Positions 13,562-25,799 of a DNA stretch of 64,000 bases are shown piece by piece. The stretch is from Gordionus sp. m RMFG-2023. Its lineage: Eukaryota > Nematomorpha > Gordioida > Chordodea > Parachordodidae. Location: positions 15,438,052 to 15,502,051 of the forward strand of contig NC_088776.1 in NCBI RefSeq assembly GCF_954871325.1, given 5' to 3'. The notes beneath the pieces were generated by a model that was not told where the DNA came from, made no database searches, and was given only the letters and a program-made list of their open reading frames with translations. Position numbers and translations under genes: made by a program. Numbering within the stretch: position 1 is the first letter of the stretch; each line of letters starts with the position of its first letter.

Positions 13562-15099
13562 CATAGGCGTAGCCAGGGGGGAGGAATGCAACGGGAAATC
13601 CCACCCTTCTGAAATTTATCACTTTTTGTAAATATCATTTTTAGCTAATAAAAAATATCCCCCTTAGTCCTCCCCCCACTCCCTGACCCTCAAAAATGTA
13701 TGCATATATCTTAAACAATAATTTGAAAGAAAGAATGTAAAAGTTGATATTTTTTATAAAACTATTCATTATATATTTTTAAGAAAATAAATTTATAAAT
13801 ATATAAAATGAACCAAAAATGTTTTTAATAAATTGAATATAAGCCAAAGATAAGTCTTAAGACAAAAGTGAATTGTATTATAATTATTAATAATAGATCC
13901 ATAAAATTACTAAATAATATAATATATCAAATATAATTTTTTATAAAGTGAGTAATTTTAATTTATTTATCTTAATAAAAGTAAAATATAATTATAAAAC
14001 TATTGATAAAATTAAATAATAAATTAAATAAAAATATTAAAGCACAATACAAACAGTGGAATATTATATGTAATAGATTTACAGTATATCTAATTTTATC
14101 AATTATCATATGACAATCAAGTAATTTTTACCAATATAGCGAATTATATATTTTACAGAAAACTATAAAGTATTGATAAGGACATCAGAAAATATCTTTT
14201 AAAGACATTGTGGGATTAATAATATGAAGATTAAATTTTAATATTATTTTTTACTTAAAATAAATAGATAGCGTTAAATAATTGAATGCAAATTGTTTCT
14301 ATATTTATTATCAAGAGCATTGATTATAAAATTTGTTAAATTATTAACTGTAATATATTATCTAATTGTCAAATATGTCTGTAAAAGTGGAATTTTACCT
14401 AGTATTTTGTAACGAATTCTCTATAATAGAGATATATCAGGTTAATGATGCTTGGTACCTTAAGGTACCATCTATCAAATTTGAATTTTGTTATTTTTCA
14501 TTTGGATAGGCACTACCAAATATATAAAATCGTAATTTTTGGAAAGCCTCTATGGCCTAGTCGGTTAGAGCTTCGCTTACTCATCCCATGGTCACGGGTT
14601 CGAATCCCGATAATAATTATGTTTTTTTTCTTATTCTAACTTGGTGGTTCCATCCTTGGGAGTATGATATATAGGAGGCCGGACTCGACCACGTGATTCC
14701 ATATTAATATATTAAATAATAAGTCTTATTACATTTTAATAAATTTTGGTCGTTATTTAGCAAATTATGTTGGTATTTAGAATATTTCCTTACATTCACT
14801 TGGTAGTAAGCATCATTAACCGATATATCAACTATATGTCTACTTACTTTTTATTTGGAATAAATTATTACTATGCTTTTATATTTATGTATATACAAGT
14901 AATTTATTATATTTTATAGGAACTAATAAAAATATATTTCATATTTGTTTCAGGCTTATTTTTTTTATTAAAATTTGTAAAAATATTTTATGACTATATA
15001 TAGACTAAGGTAACCCGGCCGAAGGCCGTGCAAAATCGGGCCGAAGCCCCGCCCTATAGAGTAACCCCCCCCATTAGGAAAATCCTGGCTACGCCTATG
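13562..15099. mobile_element. Non-autonomous hAT-like element inside the left arm
   Basis: The ends are CATAGGCGTAGCCAGG on the left and CCTGGCTACGCCTATG on the right, a perfect 16-base inverted repeat. Flanks TGATTTAC (13554-13561) and TAATTTAC (15100-15107) match at 7 of 8 positions. A G-run lies next to the left end and a C-run next to the right end. No transposase was seen. It contains a tRNA-like segment near 14,546 and a stretch (14,280-14,410) similar to 15,530-15,660 in the surrounding arm, so it picked up or shares that family's sequence. Confidence 0.85.
14546..14620 (+). ncRNA. tRNA-like head, probably of a SINE or tRNA pseudogene
   Basis: RNA polymerase III box A-like TGGCCTAGTCGG (about 14,552) and a perfect box B, GGTTCGAATCC (14,597-14,607), sit at tRNA spacing. 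The acceptor and anticodon stems do not pair properly, so a working tRNA is unlikely. A T-run follows at 14,620-14,630, and further downstream is a short body with GTGGTTCCATCC, as in tRNA-derived SINEs. Confidence 0.55.
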
Positions 15100-16118
15100 T
15101 AATTTACAGTTATAGCCATGACACTCACGAGGGTAAAGTGAAACAAAAACCCAAAAAACCTTTAAAAGAAATATGCAAATATATTGAAGCCTTGAATTTA
15201 CACGGCAAGGATGACATATTAGAAATGAAACATTTTGTAACTATAAAATAAGAAGAATGATATCATGAAAGCAATTAAAATTTTATATATTGTTGTCGCA
15301 CCATCTCAAGTTGGTGTATTATATTTAAAAATAATAGTAGTTTGTACGTATTAAAAATTTAACTCAAAACTGCTTTTCTAAGAATAAAAAAATAGCTTTC
15401 CTAAAAACACGTAAAAAAGAGAAGAAAAAAAATTTATTACAAATATTATGGGATGAATAATAAGATGTTTAATTATAATAATTTTAAATAAAGAGATGGC
15501 GTTAAATAGTTGAATTTAAATTGTTACTTATATTTGTTATCAAAAGCAATGATTAATAGAATTTTAAAAATATTAACTGTAATATATTATACTGTCAAAT
15601 ACGTCTGTAAAAGTGGCATTTTACTTAATATTTTATAAATAATTATATAAAATAGAAGATTATAAACTATATGTCTACTTACTTTTTATAAATAAATATC
15701 TTATATTTATTTAGATTTGGATCTTGAAAATAATTTTAAAAAGAGACATGATAATTAATTTTAAAAATCAATAATATAGTTGATTAGTGATGTTAAACTC
15801 GGTTAATTACAATTTAATTTGTTAATTTTCAATTAATAAATGATTATATTAATTTAATTAGGGTTATATAATAATTTAAATAATAAAAGTTAATTAAGAT
15901 TATTAATTAATGCTAAATTAATATTTAGTGAATGATATTGTTATATTTTTAACACAGAATTTGATCGTAAGTTGATCAATGATATTGAAGTTGACATAGT
16001 AAAAATATAATTTATATGTATTAATCTAATCTAATAATTAAAATAGTTTTCATATAAAAATTTAGATAGTCTTATTAATTTTTAAATTATAAAATTAAAT
16101 CTATATATTACTCAATAG

Positions 16119-18987
16119 TGTTGAGCCGCTGAAAAAAAGAAGAAATAAATTTAATAATTTTCCTTGGAAAAAGAAGGGAGAATGAAGGAGGAGAAGATGC
16201 CAGCTAATGACGAACAAAGAATGGAGGATATTCAACTATTTTTATGAATATGAAACCTTTATAATTATTTGGATGTGAACATAAATAAAATATGGTATAA
16301 CATGAAATTAAACAATGTGTTTGTCCTTTGGTAATGTTTACTGTTGTTACTTATTTAATTATTAAGAAAGGATTGTTTGGATTGTTAAGTTGTATTTTTG
16401 AGAGTGAAGGTTTGAGAGTAAAGGGCATCATATATTTATATTATTTTTCAAAAAGTGTTGCCAGCTGACCAGGATCGACAACATATGGATTTAGGTACAC
16501 AACGCAAGTACTAAAAACTATACAGGGGTAGGTGAGATTAAGAGGTGAGTTTAATGGTTTCTATAATTTTATCTTAAATATTTATCTTAAAAAGCTTAAG
16601 ATAGAAAGTATGTAATGAGTATTAGGATTGAAAATTAAAATAAAATGATTAATTATTGGTTAATGATATTTGATTCATTTTGGCCCATTTAAGACAATAA
16701 TATTTGTGGTATTAGATGTCTTCATGTTGGCCATTTAAGACAATAATATTTGTGGTATTATATGTCTAGATGTATATTTTACATCCAATGTTTGACAATA
16801 AGTATTGTCTTATTATTTGGTACGCCTTAGGACTCATTGAATGGTGTTATTTCCGTCATAGGAAGATAAGACCTCAAGATCAGCAGGACAGAAAGGATTG
16901 CTAAATATTTAAATATTGGAAATTTATGGAAATATATATAGAAATGGACTTTTGTAATAAAGTATGTGTTATATAATTATGAATTTTGGGTTTTTAAAGG
17001 GATGGACATGTGGGATAATTTATTATTAATTAATGTTAATATATTGTATATGTAATTCAGTTTCAATTAAGGTTGATATATTATTAAGTGTTCTATTGAG
17101 GGTGAGTTAATGTTGTTCATTTTGGAGTAATTAACCATTTTTATGAAATAGGATGTAATGGTGGGATAATTTATTATTAATTAATGTTAATATATTGTAT
17201 ATGTAATTTAGTTTCAATTAAGGTTGATATATTATTAAGTGATCTATTGAGGGTGAGTTAATGTTGTTTATTTTGGAGTAATTAACCATTTTTATGAAAT
17301 AGGATGTAATGTGAATTACACATATGATGTATTTAATTATGAATGATAATTTAAAGGAATTGAAGTATGATCAAGTCAGAATAATATCTATAATGTTATA
17401 GGTGGATAGTTATTTTGATTTAGTGCCTGCATTTGATATATATATAAATTGGGTATGTATTTATATGATATATTAGATGATGTGTAATATTTTTTTTTTT
17501 CAAATTATGAAATCTTTATATTTAATATATATATATTTTTTTTAAATTATAAAATTTTATAAAGAGTTTTAATTATTATATTATTTTTATGGTATGCAAT
17601 GATGTGAAGGGAAAATATTTTTACAGATAAGGTCAGCCCATGTTGATGGGTATGCCTTGAGGTGGGAATATTGTTTAGTTTGCATACTGGAGAAAGTTTT
17701 TTTTTGTAAATTTATGCTGCATATTACATTTTTTTATCTTTGTAATAATTTTATAGATCACATTTTACTATTTATTTTATGAACATTTTTTTTTAAAGAA
17801 AAGACTCAAATTATTTTATATTGTGAAGGTATATTAAAAATTCTTTACATATATACTATATAGCCCATTATATTCTCAATTTTTGTTACTTTGTTTCTAC
17901 ATTTTTGTGAATTTGTGCTAATTGTGATGGCAGAGTAAGATAGAAATGGTATATTTTTCTTAGGATACTTAGTAATTCCTAGGTGGAAAATATTCTATTT
18001 TCTACATATTATATATTTTTCCTCCCTATAAAATATTAAATTTATTTATATACATATGTCTTGTAATTATATTTAAAATCTTTGTTCGGCATTTTCACAA
18101 TTATTTTTAATACCTAAAAATGGATTTATCTATTTTAGGGAATATTTATAAAAATGTAGCTTTGATTTTGTTTACATGACAGAAGGACAATTACATGTGT
18201 TGAAATTGCATTTCACACATAGACCATGTGTTCACATTACAGTATTATATGTAAAATCATTATTTCCTAATTACCATTAATCATACCCAAATAATGTATA
18301 TTATAGATCATATTTCCCAAATGTCTTAAAATGAATGAATTATTATGTTTTGCTGATATTACATTGTCCATATTAATGTTCCATAGATTATAAATGCAGA
18401 AACCCCAATGTACATGTCATTATTGATAATATGTGTTTTCGCGATTATATATTGAAATGTATTGGAGATATTATATTATAAATCATCATAAGGGAAGACG
18501 ATTTGATAAATTCCCTGAACGTCTTCAAGGCGTCCCGATACAATTCAAAGAGGTGATTCGATACAACACCACCACAGAGAGAGGGACACTGGGCTTGTGA
18601 AGGGTGGACGTGTTGTAGCCCCTGAAAAAAAGAAGAAATAAATTTAATATAATATACTGAATGTCAGTCATTTTATGACATGAACAATTATTTTTTCTTG
18701 GGAAAAGAAGGGAGAATGGGGGAGGAGAAGATGCCAGCTGGTGAAGAACAAAGAATGGAGGAGATTCAACTATTTTTATGAATATGAAATTTTTATAATT
18801 ATTTGGATGTGAACATAAATAAAATATGGTATAACATGAAATTAAACAATGTGTTTGTCCTTTGGTAATGTTTACTGTTGGTATTTATTTAATTATTAAG
18901 AAAGGATTGTTTGGATTGTTAAGTTGTATTTTTGAGAGTGAAGGTTTGAGAGTAAAGGGCATCATATATTTATATTATTTTTCAAAA
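16119..18987 (+). mobile_element. Non-coding LTR element (LARD/TRIM-like)
   Basis: Two direct repeats, 16119-16453 and 18611-18987, begin TGTTGAGCC or TGTTGTAGCC and end ATTTTTCAAAA. They flank about 2.15 kb with no open frame of note. The outer flanks carry AATAG on both sides (16114-16118 and 18988-18992), a 5-base target duplication. The left LTR lacks about 40 bases present in the right one near the start. The interior contains internal tandem duplications. With no gag or pol it must have depended on another element. A third LTR copy begins at 63,692. Confidence 0.82.
17010..17312 (+). repeat. Tandem duplication of about 152 bases inside the LARD
   Basis: The block beginning GTGGGATAATTTATTATTAA at about 17,010 is repeated from about 17,162 with only a few substitutions. 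A shorter two-copy repeat containing GACAATAATATTTGTGGTAT lies just upstream at about 16,682-16,765. Confidence 0.85.
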
Positions 18988-19266
18988 AATAGAATTATAA
19001 AAGAAATTGTTCAGGGAGCAATTAAAAAAATTTATTTTTAGTTCAAGGGGGTATTAAGAAGTCATTAAAAAAAATTTTTACTTCAGGGGGCTATTTAAAT
19101 TTTTCAGGGGACTCACCTGCGCGCTACCTCCTAGCGACGCCACTGTGGAATATTAATATCACTCATAATGACTAAATATTAATTTAGCATTAACATTAAC
19201 AGTTGAAGCTTAGGTTTTATTATTTAAATTATTTTATAACCCTAATTAAATAAATTAATTATTTAT

Positions 19267-21015
19267 CAGTGACGAAGCGTCCATAGAAACAAGGGGGGCA
19301 TTGCCTACCTTGAAATTTTTCATACAAAATTCTTAAATAAACTTATTATAATCTTTATACTATGCTAAATAAACTAAACTGACTTTATTTTTACTATATT
19401 AAGAAATATTATTATTTTTACTACGTTAAAAAATTTAGTATTATATTTAATACATTAAAAAATTTACTATTATATTTACTACGTTAAAAAAATTATACAA
19501 GAGGGAAGAAAATTTAATACTGCTTATTTTTTTTAATAAATAAAAAAGAAAATTATGCCATGGTATTGTATAATTTTACCATTAAAAAATAAGCATTGAG
19601 GAAGCAAATAAAAAAATGCTTATTTTTTTTAAAATAAATAAGAGAAAGAAATTTTTTTATATTTTTTTCCTCACCTTTTTAAAATAAAAAATTTTTTCGT
19701 TTTTAAAATCCTTAATTAATGTTTAATAATTGTAATTGTATTATTGAAAATTTATTAACATTATCATTTAGCTCAAGAAATTTTGATGCGAAATAATTGA
19801 ATATTGAAAAAGGAAGACCAAAACCAATTTTACAAAACTTAAAAAATTAAGCAAAACTTGCATCCATAATTTTTCTATCGATAAATAATATGAATGGCTC
19901 ACTGGATGTGAATTTTATAGTTCTCTATATTGTTGGTCATGCCTATTATTCCCAAAGGAAAAATATGTTTGGAATGATAAAGGATTTTCGGTTATGAGTA
20001 ATTTTTTAAAGGAAGTTAAACTTCATGAAGAATCAACCGCTCATTTACAGGATTCAATTATAAACATCTGGCCAAAATCGTATTGAAAATATGATAGATT
20101 CGATGCGTAAATATCAATTGAACAGCGTAATTCGAAAGTCAAATCAAATAGAGAAATATTGAAAATATTGATCAACTCTATATGTTTTATTGGAATTCAG
20201 GAGCTCGCATTCCGTGGTGATGAATCTTCTAATTCAGTAAATAGAGGAAATTATATTGAGTTTTATATGCTGGCGGAAGAAAATTTACTATTGAAATATC
20301 ATTTAGAAAATAGTATAGTTTTATATTGGATTATCAAGCGATATTCAAAATGATTTAATAAATTCCATTTCATATGTCTTACACTAAAATTTTTTAGATG
20401 AATTAGAAGAAACGGAATTTATATCAATAATATTAGAAAAAACAACAGATATCAATAATAAATCTCAACTGGCTGTAGTTCTTCGATATGTCTTTAAATA
20501 ACACATTGTATGAAACAAAATATTTATTAAATTTAAACGACACTTATTCTCAATTTTTCGACTTACACAAGCTGGAAACCGAATTAAAGGTAGTGTTTCG
20601 GGATGATGAATTTAGAAAGAAAAAGAATGTTAATGAAATATTTGAATTTTTAATATGCACCGATTTGATGAAAAGTCTTAAAGTGTTTTTTAAATTATGC
20701 AAATTCATCTTAACTTTGGCTTCAACAATAGCAAGTGCAGAACGGAGTTTTTCATCTTTAAAAAGAATCAATCAATTGCAGAAAACAGGATGAGTCAAAA
20801 TTCGATTATCGAATCTATCTTTGATTTCGATTGAAAAAAATTATTAAAAAATTTAAATTCTAGCGATAACTTTTATAATGCAGTACTTGATCATTTACTC
20901 AAAAACAAAGACGAACTAATTTATAAATCTTAATGTTTTTATGGTTTAAGTTTGACTAAAATATAAAAATATTTTTGATTGCTTCCCTAGTAGTAAACTT
21001 GACGCTTCGTCACTG
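19267..21015 (+). mobile_element. hAT element inside the right arm
   Basis: The termini CAGTGACGAAGCGTC and GACGCTTCGTCACTG are perfect 15-base inverted repeats. Flanks TTATTTAT (19259-19266) and TCATTTAT (21016-21023) match at 7 of 8 positions. The interior encodes a broken transposase on the plus strand. The 1,749-base element is shortened compared with a full hAT. Confidence 0.88.
19800..20930 (+). pseudogene. Broken hAT transposase of the ZMYM1/TTF-finger type
   Basis: Plus-strand fragments in several frames include RKYQLNSVIRKSNQIEK near 20,107 and, near 20,720-20,790, STIASAERSFSSLKRIN. The latter is the conserved hAT C-terminal dimerisation motif. Multiple stops and frame changes separate the pieces, and most of the catalytic core appears deleted. 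Confidence 0.7.
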
Positions 21016-22784
21016 TCATTTATTAATTGAAAATTAACAAATTTAATAACCATGGCCATGCCTATTTCTAAAAATATTTCCAACGTTCAAGCAAGTATAA
21101 GAAATTTCTTTAAGTAAGTAGACACATAGTTGATAATCCTCTATTATATATAATTGGTTATAAAATATTAGGCAAAATGACACTTTTCAGATATATTTGA
21201 CAGTTATATAATTTACTACAATTAATATTTTAATAAACTTTACAAATCAATGCTTTTGATAATAAATATAAGTAACAATTTACATTCAATTCTTTAACGA
21301 TATCTATTTATTTTCAATAAAAAAAAATATTATTAAATATTAAACATCTTATTATTCGCCCCACATTGGATTTAATCCTTATTAGATATCTTTTTTTCAT
21401 TCTCTTTTTTTAAGTGTTTTAATAAAGCCATTATTTTCTTCTTTGAAAACCAGTTTTGAGATAAATTTTTGATATAATTACAAACTAATCTAATTTTAAG
21501 ATATAATATACCTAGCGTCTACATGGTATAAAATTTGATGGAGGCAAACCCTCCTACAAAATCTACCTGTACCCCCCTAAAAAATTCCAAAAGGAATCTT
21601 TTAATAATCTCACAACAGAATTTTATTTACTTCCTTTAGGCTGAAAAAAACAATAACATATCTAATTCCTGCAAATAATTAATAAGCAATTGCAAAGTTG
21701 TTTGGGTCATTCCATTGGGATTTATCATTAATTAGGAAATATAAATTAGGAATCTTCAATAACTTTGGATGTTTGCTAATTTATTAAATACCCCCCCCCC
21801 CCAAAAAAAAAAAATAAATTTAGAATTAATACCTACTCTTCAAAAATTAATGTACCCCTTAGACCTTGAAAATGCCAAGAGACATTTGTCTCCTACCCAC
21901 CCCGGCCTAGACACTTTACCAACTAGAGATGGTGCGATAATTATATATAAAATCTTAATTGCTTATATCATATTCCTCTAGTCCTTATTATCTAGTTACT
22001 AAATGATTCAATTCTAACATGGCATCCTTACCGTGTAATTAACTATTTCTTCCAAAGATTTTTAGTGTTTTTATTTTATCAATTTTTCTTACATAAAACC
22101 AGCATTAATTGCGTGGCTATATAATTTAAGATTATTACTCATGCTGCTTAGATTGCATAATTTAGATGAGCAATAATGGTCAACTGTCTAGTCGTTTATA
22201 TGTCATTAAATGGAAGATAATCTTTTTTAAATTTATATCTCATAATAATTTTCTCGATTACTTATCTAGCTTCCATAAGTCATTTAAGAGGAAGCATTAG
22301 CCACAATATACCCTTATGAATTGGATTAGTCGTTTATATTCTCTTCTTCGGAGTTATTGATTTGGTTAGTCCTAAAAAATTTCCCTTATTAATACATTCA
22401 TAAAACATTGTCTAAAACGGTAACACAACGTTATATTAGTTTCATGAATCACCTTTTGTCAAAGTAGGTTGCTAAGAATTAATTATTCAGAGTTTGCAAA
22501 TTTTAATTAAAAAAGTATAACATATTAATATAAACCGGCTGAAGACCGGGCAAAAAAAAGCCAGCAAAATAGAAAATATGGGGGCAAAGCCCCCATAATT
22601 TTTTTTTAGTTGAGCCCTCTGATATTGTAAAGACTAATGACGCCCCTTATCATAGCCAAAGAATAATAAGTTAGAAACTTTGAACGTTTACACGTTTCTC
22701 TTAACCTCACATGTGGAAAAAACGTCAATCAAAATATTTAGATCGGTTTACATTGTACTGTATCATTGTAATTACAAAAACAAA

Positions 22785-24562
22785 ATGGAAACTGAACCCG
22801 CCTTGCCTATAATTGAAGATGATTTTAATGAAGATATTGATATGCATAAACCCCCAACGACTCCTATAGAATATCTAAGACGTGTCAGGTTACTAAAAAT
22901 CTTAGATTATCGTCAAACATTTATTAGGCATGAGGCATCAAGTTGTTCACAAGTTATGATAGCAGACATCGATACCACACAATTTGAAAAAAATATAACC
23001 TATAATTGCCAAAATTTAATGGTATCTTTATAAATTTTTTATATACTATTTTTTTTAGAGTGAGTACAATCCTACAAATCCACAATTTATTCCTTCTAAT
23101 GAAAGTCAGAATGACATTATCCAAGATTTTGGCCTAATGAAAGAAGTTTTTATAATATATTAATTTAAAACTTATTAAAAATTTAGAAAATAAGAAAACT
23201 AAAATCTAAACAAATATTTTTAAAAAAACATAAAAGACATATATTGGTATATCATTATAATACAAAATATAATGATTACACATATTTCAAAGCCTCAAAA
23301 TTCAAATCAAGATTGGTATCTATTCTGTTTTGGCAAGCCTTTAAATGAAAATGACAAGTGTAATGAAGTACAGAAGCATATAACTCCTACTCCTCCCTAT
23401 CTAAGCCTAATCTTATCATTTAGACATGTAATTTCTATTTATGTTAAATTATATTGTAAAAATATAGCCACTAGTTCTAAAATTGTTAGGTTATTTAAAC
23501 AATTGGATAGAAGTTGATGGTTTTGATTTTAGCAAGGTATATTTATATATTGTGTAAATTATGAGAAAAATTAATTGAATTTTTTTATAAAATATTATAT
23601 TCCACTAAATATTTTGTAACTATTTTAAAATAATTTAGGGATCTTGGATATATGCATTGGTGTCATTATTGGAAAAACCACTATCTAGGGATGCTTATCA
23701 TGCTCTTAGATCATTAGTCAAGTTGTTAAGAAAAATAAGATCAGAACTGGTAAACATGGTGCTCTACTTAAATATATATTTGATTCCTATCTACACACAA
23801 ATACAATTAACTTTATTTGTAGTTTAATATGATTGCTCCAATATTTTAGGTATAAAGAAAAATGTAGGGATATAAAAAAGTAAATAAGCATCTGTAAATC
23901 TTTAAGTGAGAGATGCAAGTAAATTATATATGTTATATTATATCTTTATGATATATCCATTTTTTTACCTTTGGGATTTGAAAGGCTTTTCCCCCAAAAA
24001 TGTTTAATATCTTGGTTTAAAGTAAGAGTGTAAACAATATACATTCATTATTTACAAAAAAGTACAAATATATTTTATTTATGTCTAAAATATTTCATAT
24101 GATTAGTATTTCTAAGAAAAATCTCGACCATAAATTTGGAGGATATAAATCTTGGCATTTTTACTGAGGTTTCTTGTATGAATTTAAAATTTTCATCCAA
24201 GTATTATTTTTTTTATATTATATACACAATCTCTTTGAGTTTTAAAATGAGGTCTTTTATTTAAATTAAAAGGTAAACTTTTTTTTATTTTACTTGTTAA
24301 ATTCATCTGGAAACTTGATTATATTATATTGATCAAATTTAATCCAAGGTAATGCTTTAGTAGTTATGTCTCTTAATAATTAAATAAAATTTAAATCATA
24401 AAACATAGTTTTTTTTAAACATTAAACATATGCACACTTGATATTGTTTAATTTTTATAGGATAGCAAAGAAAACATCCTTTTATCTCCATTGAATGTCC
24501 TAATATGCATTATTACAATATATTTTGGACAACGTGATTTGGCAGATGATCCAACTCTATAA
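22785..24562 (+). CDS. GEMIN2: GEMIN2 (SMN complex subunit), eight exons, apparently complete
   Basis: Gemin2 binds SMN and the Sm proteins and acts in cytoplasmic assembly of spliceosomal snRNP cores. Exons: 22785-22888, 22928-23021, 23059-23145, 23187-23246, 23293-23427, 23468-23536, 23639-23749 and 24461-24562. All introns are GT-AG; five are 37-46 bases long, one is 102 and the last is 711. The reading frame stays open for 253 codons, close to the roughly 280 of vertebrate Gemin2. Recognisable blocks are PPTTPIEYLRRVR with SQVMIADID near the N-terminus, DWYLFCFGK in the middle, LGYLNNWIEV, WIYALVSLLEKPLSRDAYH, and the C-terminal FGQRDLADDPTL, all collinear with the family. The first intron (39 bases) has no stop, so a naive frame reads through it; removing it restores the family spacing. 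The stop is 273 bases from the stop of a gene on the opposite strand. The start is the first ATG after the only upstream in-frame stretch that lacks family similarity. Confidence 0.93.
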
Positions 24563-24697
24563 TTTTTGGCTAAATATTAGAACAAAGTTTAGACAATTAT
24601 ATTTTTATTGTTCCATAATAGTTTAAAAATTATTATATTACATCATTTCAATTTGGAAATAATATATATACGCATATGGAAAAATAAAAAATATATA

Positions 24698-24775
24698 ATA
24701 TTTATTTTTTAAATGCAATTTCTATTTAATATAAATATTTTTTAAATGCAATTTCTATTTAATATAAATATTATA
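24698..24775 (+). repeat. Short tandem duplication between two convergent genes
   Basis: A unit of about 33 bases containing AAATGCAATTTCTATTTAAT occurs twice in succession in the short spacer between the GEMIN2 stop and the stop of the minus-strand gene. Confidence 0.8.
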
Positions 24776-24835
24776 TAAATAAATTTATTTACTAAAAGGG
24801 TGAGATTGTTATAATATAGATTTTTTGTTACAATT

Positions 24836-25344
24836 CTAAGTTAGGTAAGATTCATTTATTATTTCTATGATTTTGGTCACATTTTTATCATCATTTTTGA
24901 TTGTATTAATTTTTTTCCAGCTATCTATATCATTGCCTTTTGGTAAATCTATCAAATTTTCTAATCTTTCTATAAGCGATTGCAAAACTGTTTTATCTTC
25001 TTGTCTCCCTAGTTTCCATGCCATATCAATGGCAATTTTGGAAATGGGAAAAATGAGTTTCAGAGCATCACAGTATTCTTTGGACTTTTCCATGTTTTTT
25101 GAAATAGCAATTGTATAAGATACCTGGATAAAAGTTTGTAGATTGTTAATGAGTAGGTCAAAGGATGGAGTTGATGCCTTGCTAGGAGTGTAGACATTAG
25201 ATCTGATATGAGCTCTTAAAAGAACAGATAAAATTGCATTTAAACTTGATATCAGGGTATCCCAACATAATTGATAGCTTTTGATTGCTCTATATGCCAG
25301 GCTCAATAAAGCCATAGTATAAATTAGTTTGCTAGTATTGGGAT
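24836..25344 (-). CDS. Last exon of an unidentified helical protein gene
   Basis: An open minus-strand frame of about 169 codons ends in a stop at 24836. A good acceptor (CATTTAG) precedes 25344, giving an exon that starts in phase 1. Composition is that of a real alpha-helical protein: SYQLCWDTLISSLNAILSVL, then MAWKLGRQEDKTVLQSLIER, with few low-complexity runs and a polar C-terminus. It looks like the C-terminal end of a large helical-repeat protein, but no family could be named. The opposite-strand frame is a shadow. It is arranged tail to tail with GEMIN2. The upstream exons were not firmly found; 25449-25688 is a candidate. Confidence 0.6.
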
Positions 25345-25448
25345 CTAAATGTTTTTTTTTTGATTTATTGTAATAAATATTTTAGTTTTTTAAAAAAATA
25401 ATGTAAACATTTAATCATTAGTTGATAATTAAATAAAGTTGGCTTAAT

Positions 25449-25688
25449 TTAGAAATTTGTGCTGGTAAGCCTAAGTTTTTGTGTGAATTGCCCAATCCAA
25501 AGTACCTGGTCCATTAAAAAAAATTTAAGTTGCCCAATATATTTTTTTTGTATAAATTTAATGGCTTTTTTAAGGACAAACTTCAGATTGTGCCAATTTT
25601 CAGTAAATCTCTTTAAAGGGACATAACTAATGTTGTGGGTACAACAGAAAAGCCATTTACATGTTAGTAGACAGGCCACACATAACAT
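25449..25688 (-). CDS. Possible upstream exon or decayed coding fragment
   Basis: A minus-strand frame of about 79 codons with protein-like composition, including RFTENWHNLKFVLKKAIKFI. Near its end a T-run changes the choice of frame: allowing one extra base gives NGPGTLDWAIHTKT before a stop. A donor-like CAG|GTACTT lies at that spot, but its phase (0) does not fit the acceptor at 25344 (phase 1). It may belong to the same gene with a sequence error, or be an unrelated fragment. Confidence 0.3.
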   Translation of the reverse strand: MLCVACLLTCKWLFCCTHNISYVPLKRFTENWHNLKFVLKKAIKFIQKKYIGQLKFFLMDQVLWIGQFTQKLRLTSTNF

Positions 25689-25799
25689 TTCGAAAAACAG
25701 TTATAAGATGGCCATAGAAGTTACTATTAAAATAACTATGTTACATTTATAAAAATGTAACTTTAGTCTAAGATTCCTGTAAATTTTTAATTTTAAATA

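Larger units (their letters stand above)
12785..22660. mobile_element. Large palindromic repeat (long inverted arms) split by later insertions
   Basis: The left arm (12,785-13,561, continuing at 15,108-15,960) reappears in reverse complement in the right arm (about 19,150-19,266, then 21,016-22,660). Matching landmarks include the start AGGGGCTTCGCTAGCCTTTA against AGGGGCGTCATTAGTCTTTA, the shared word GAAGCTAGATAAGTAATCGA, and the shared word CTGTCAAATA near the inner ends. After removal of the nested elements each arm is roughly 1.7-2 kb. No transposase was seen in the arms. The structure fits a fold-back or long-TIR element, or an inverted duplication of one repeat; no target duplication was identified. 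Insertions at 13562-15099, 16119-18987 and 19267-21015 are younger than the arms they interrupt. Confidence 0.7.

Noticed and set aside
14546..14620. Functional tRNA gene
   Set aside because: Boxes A and B are good, but acceptor and anticodon stems do not pair.
24867..25118. Plus-strand hydrophobic frame opposite the last exon of the unidentified gene
   Set aside because: Composition and position mark it as the shadow of the minus-strand exon 25344-24836.
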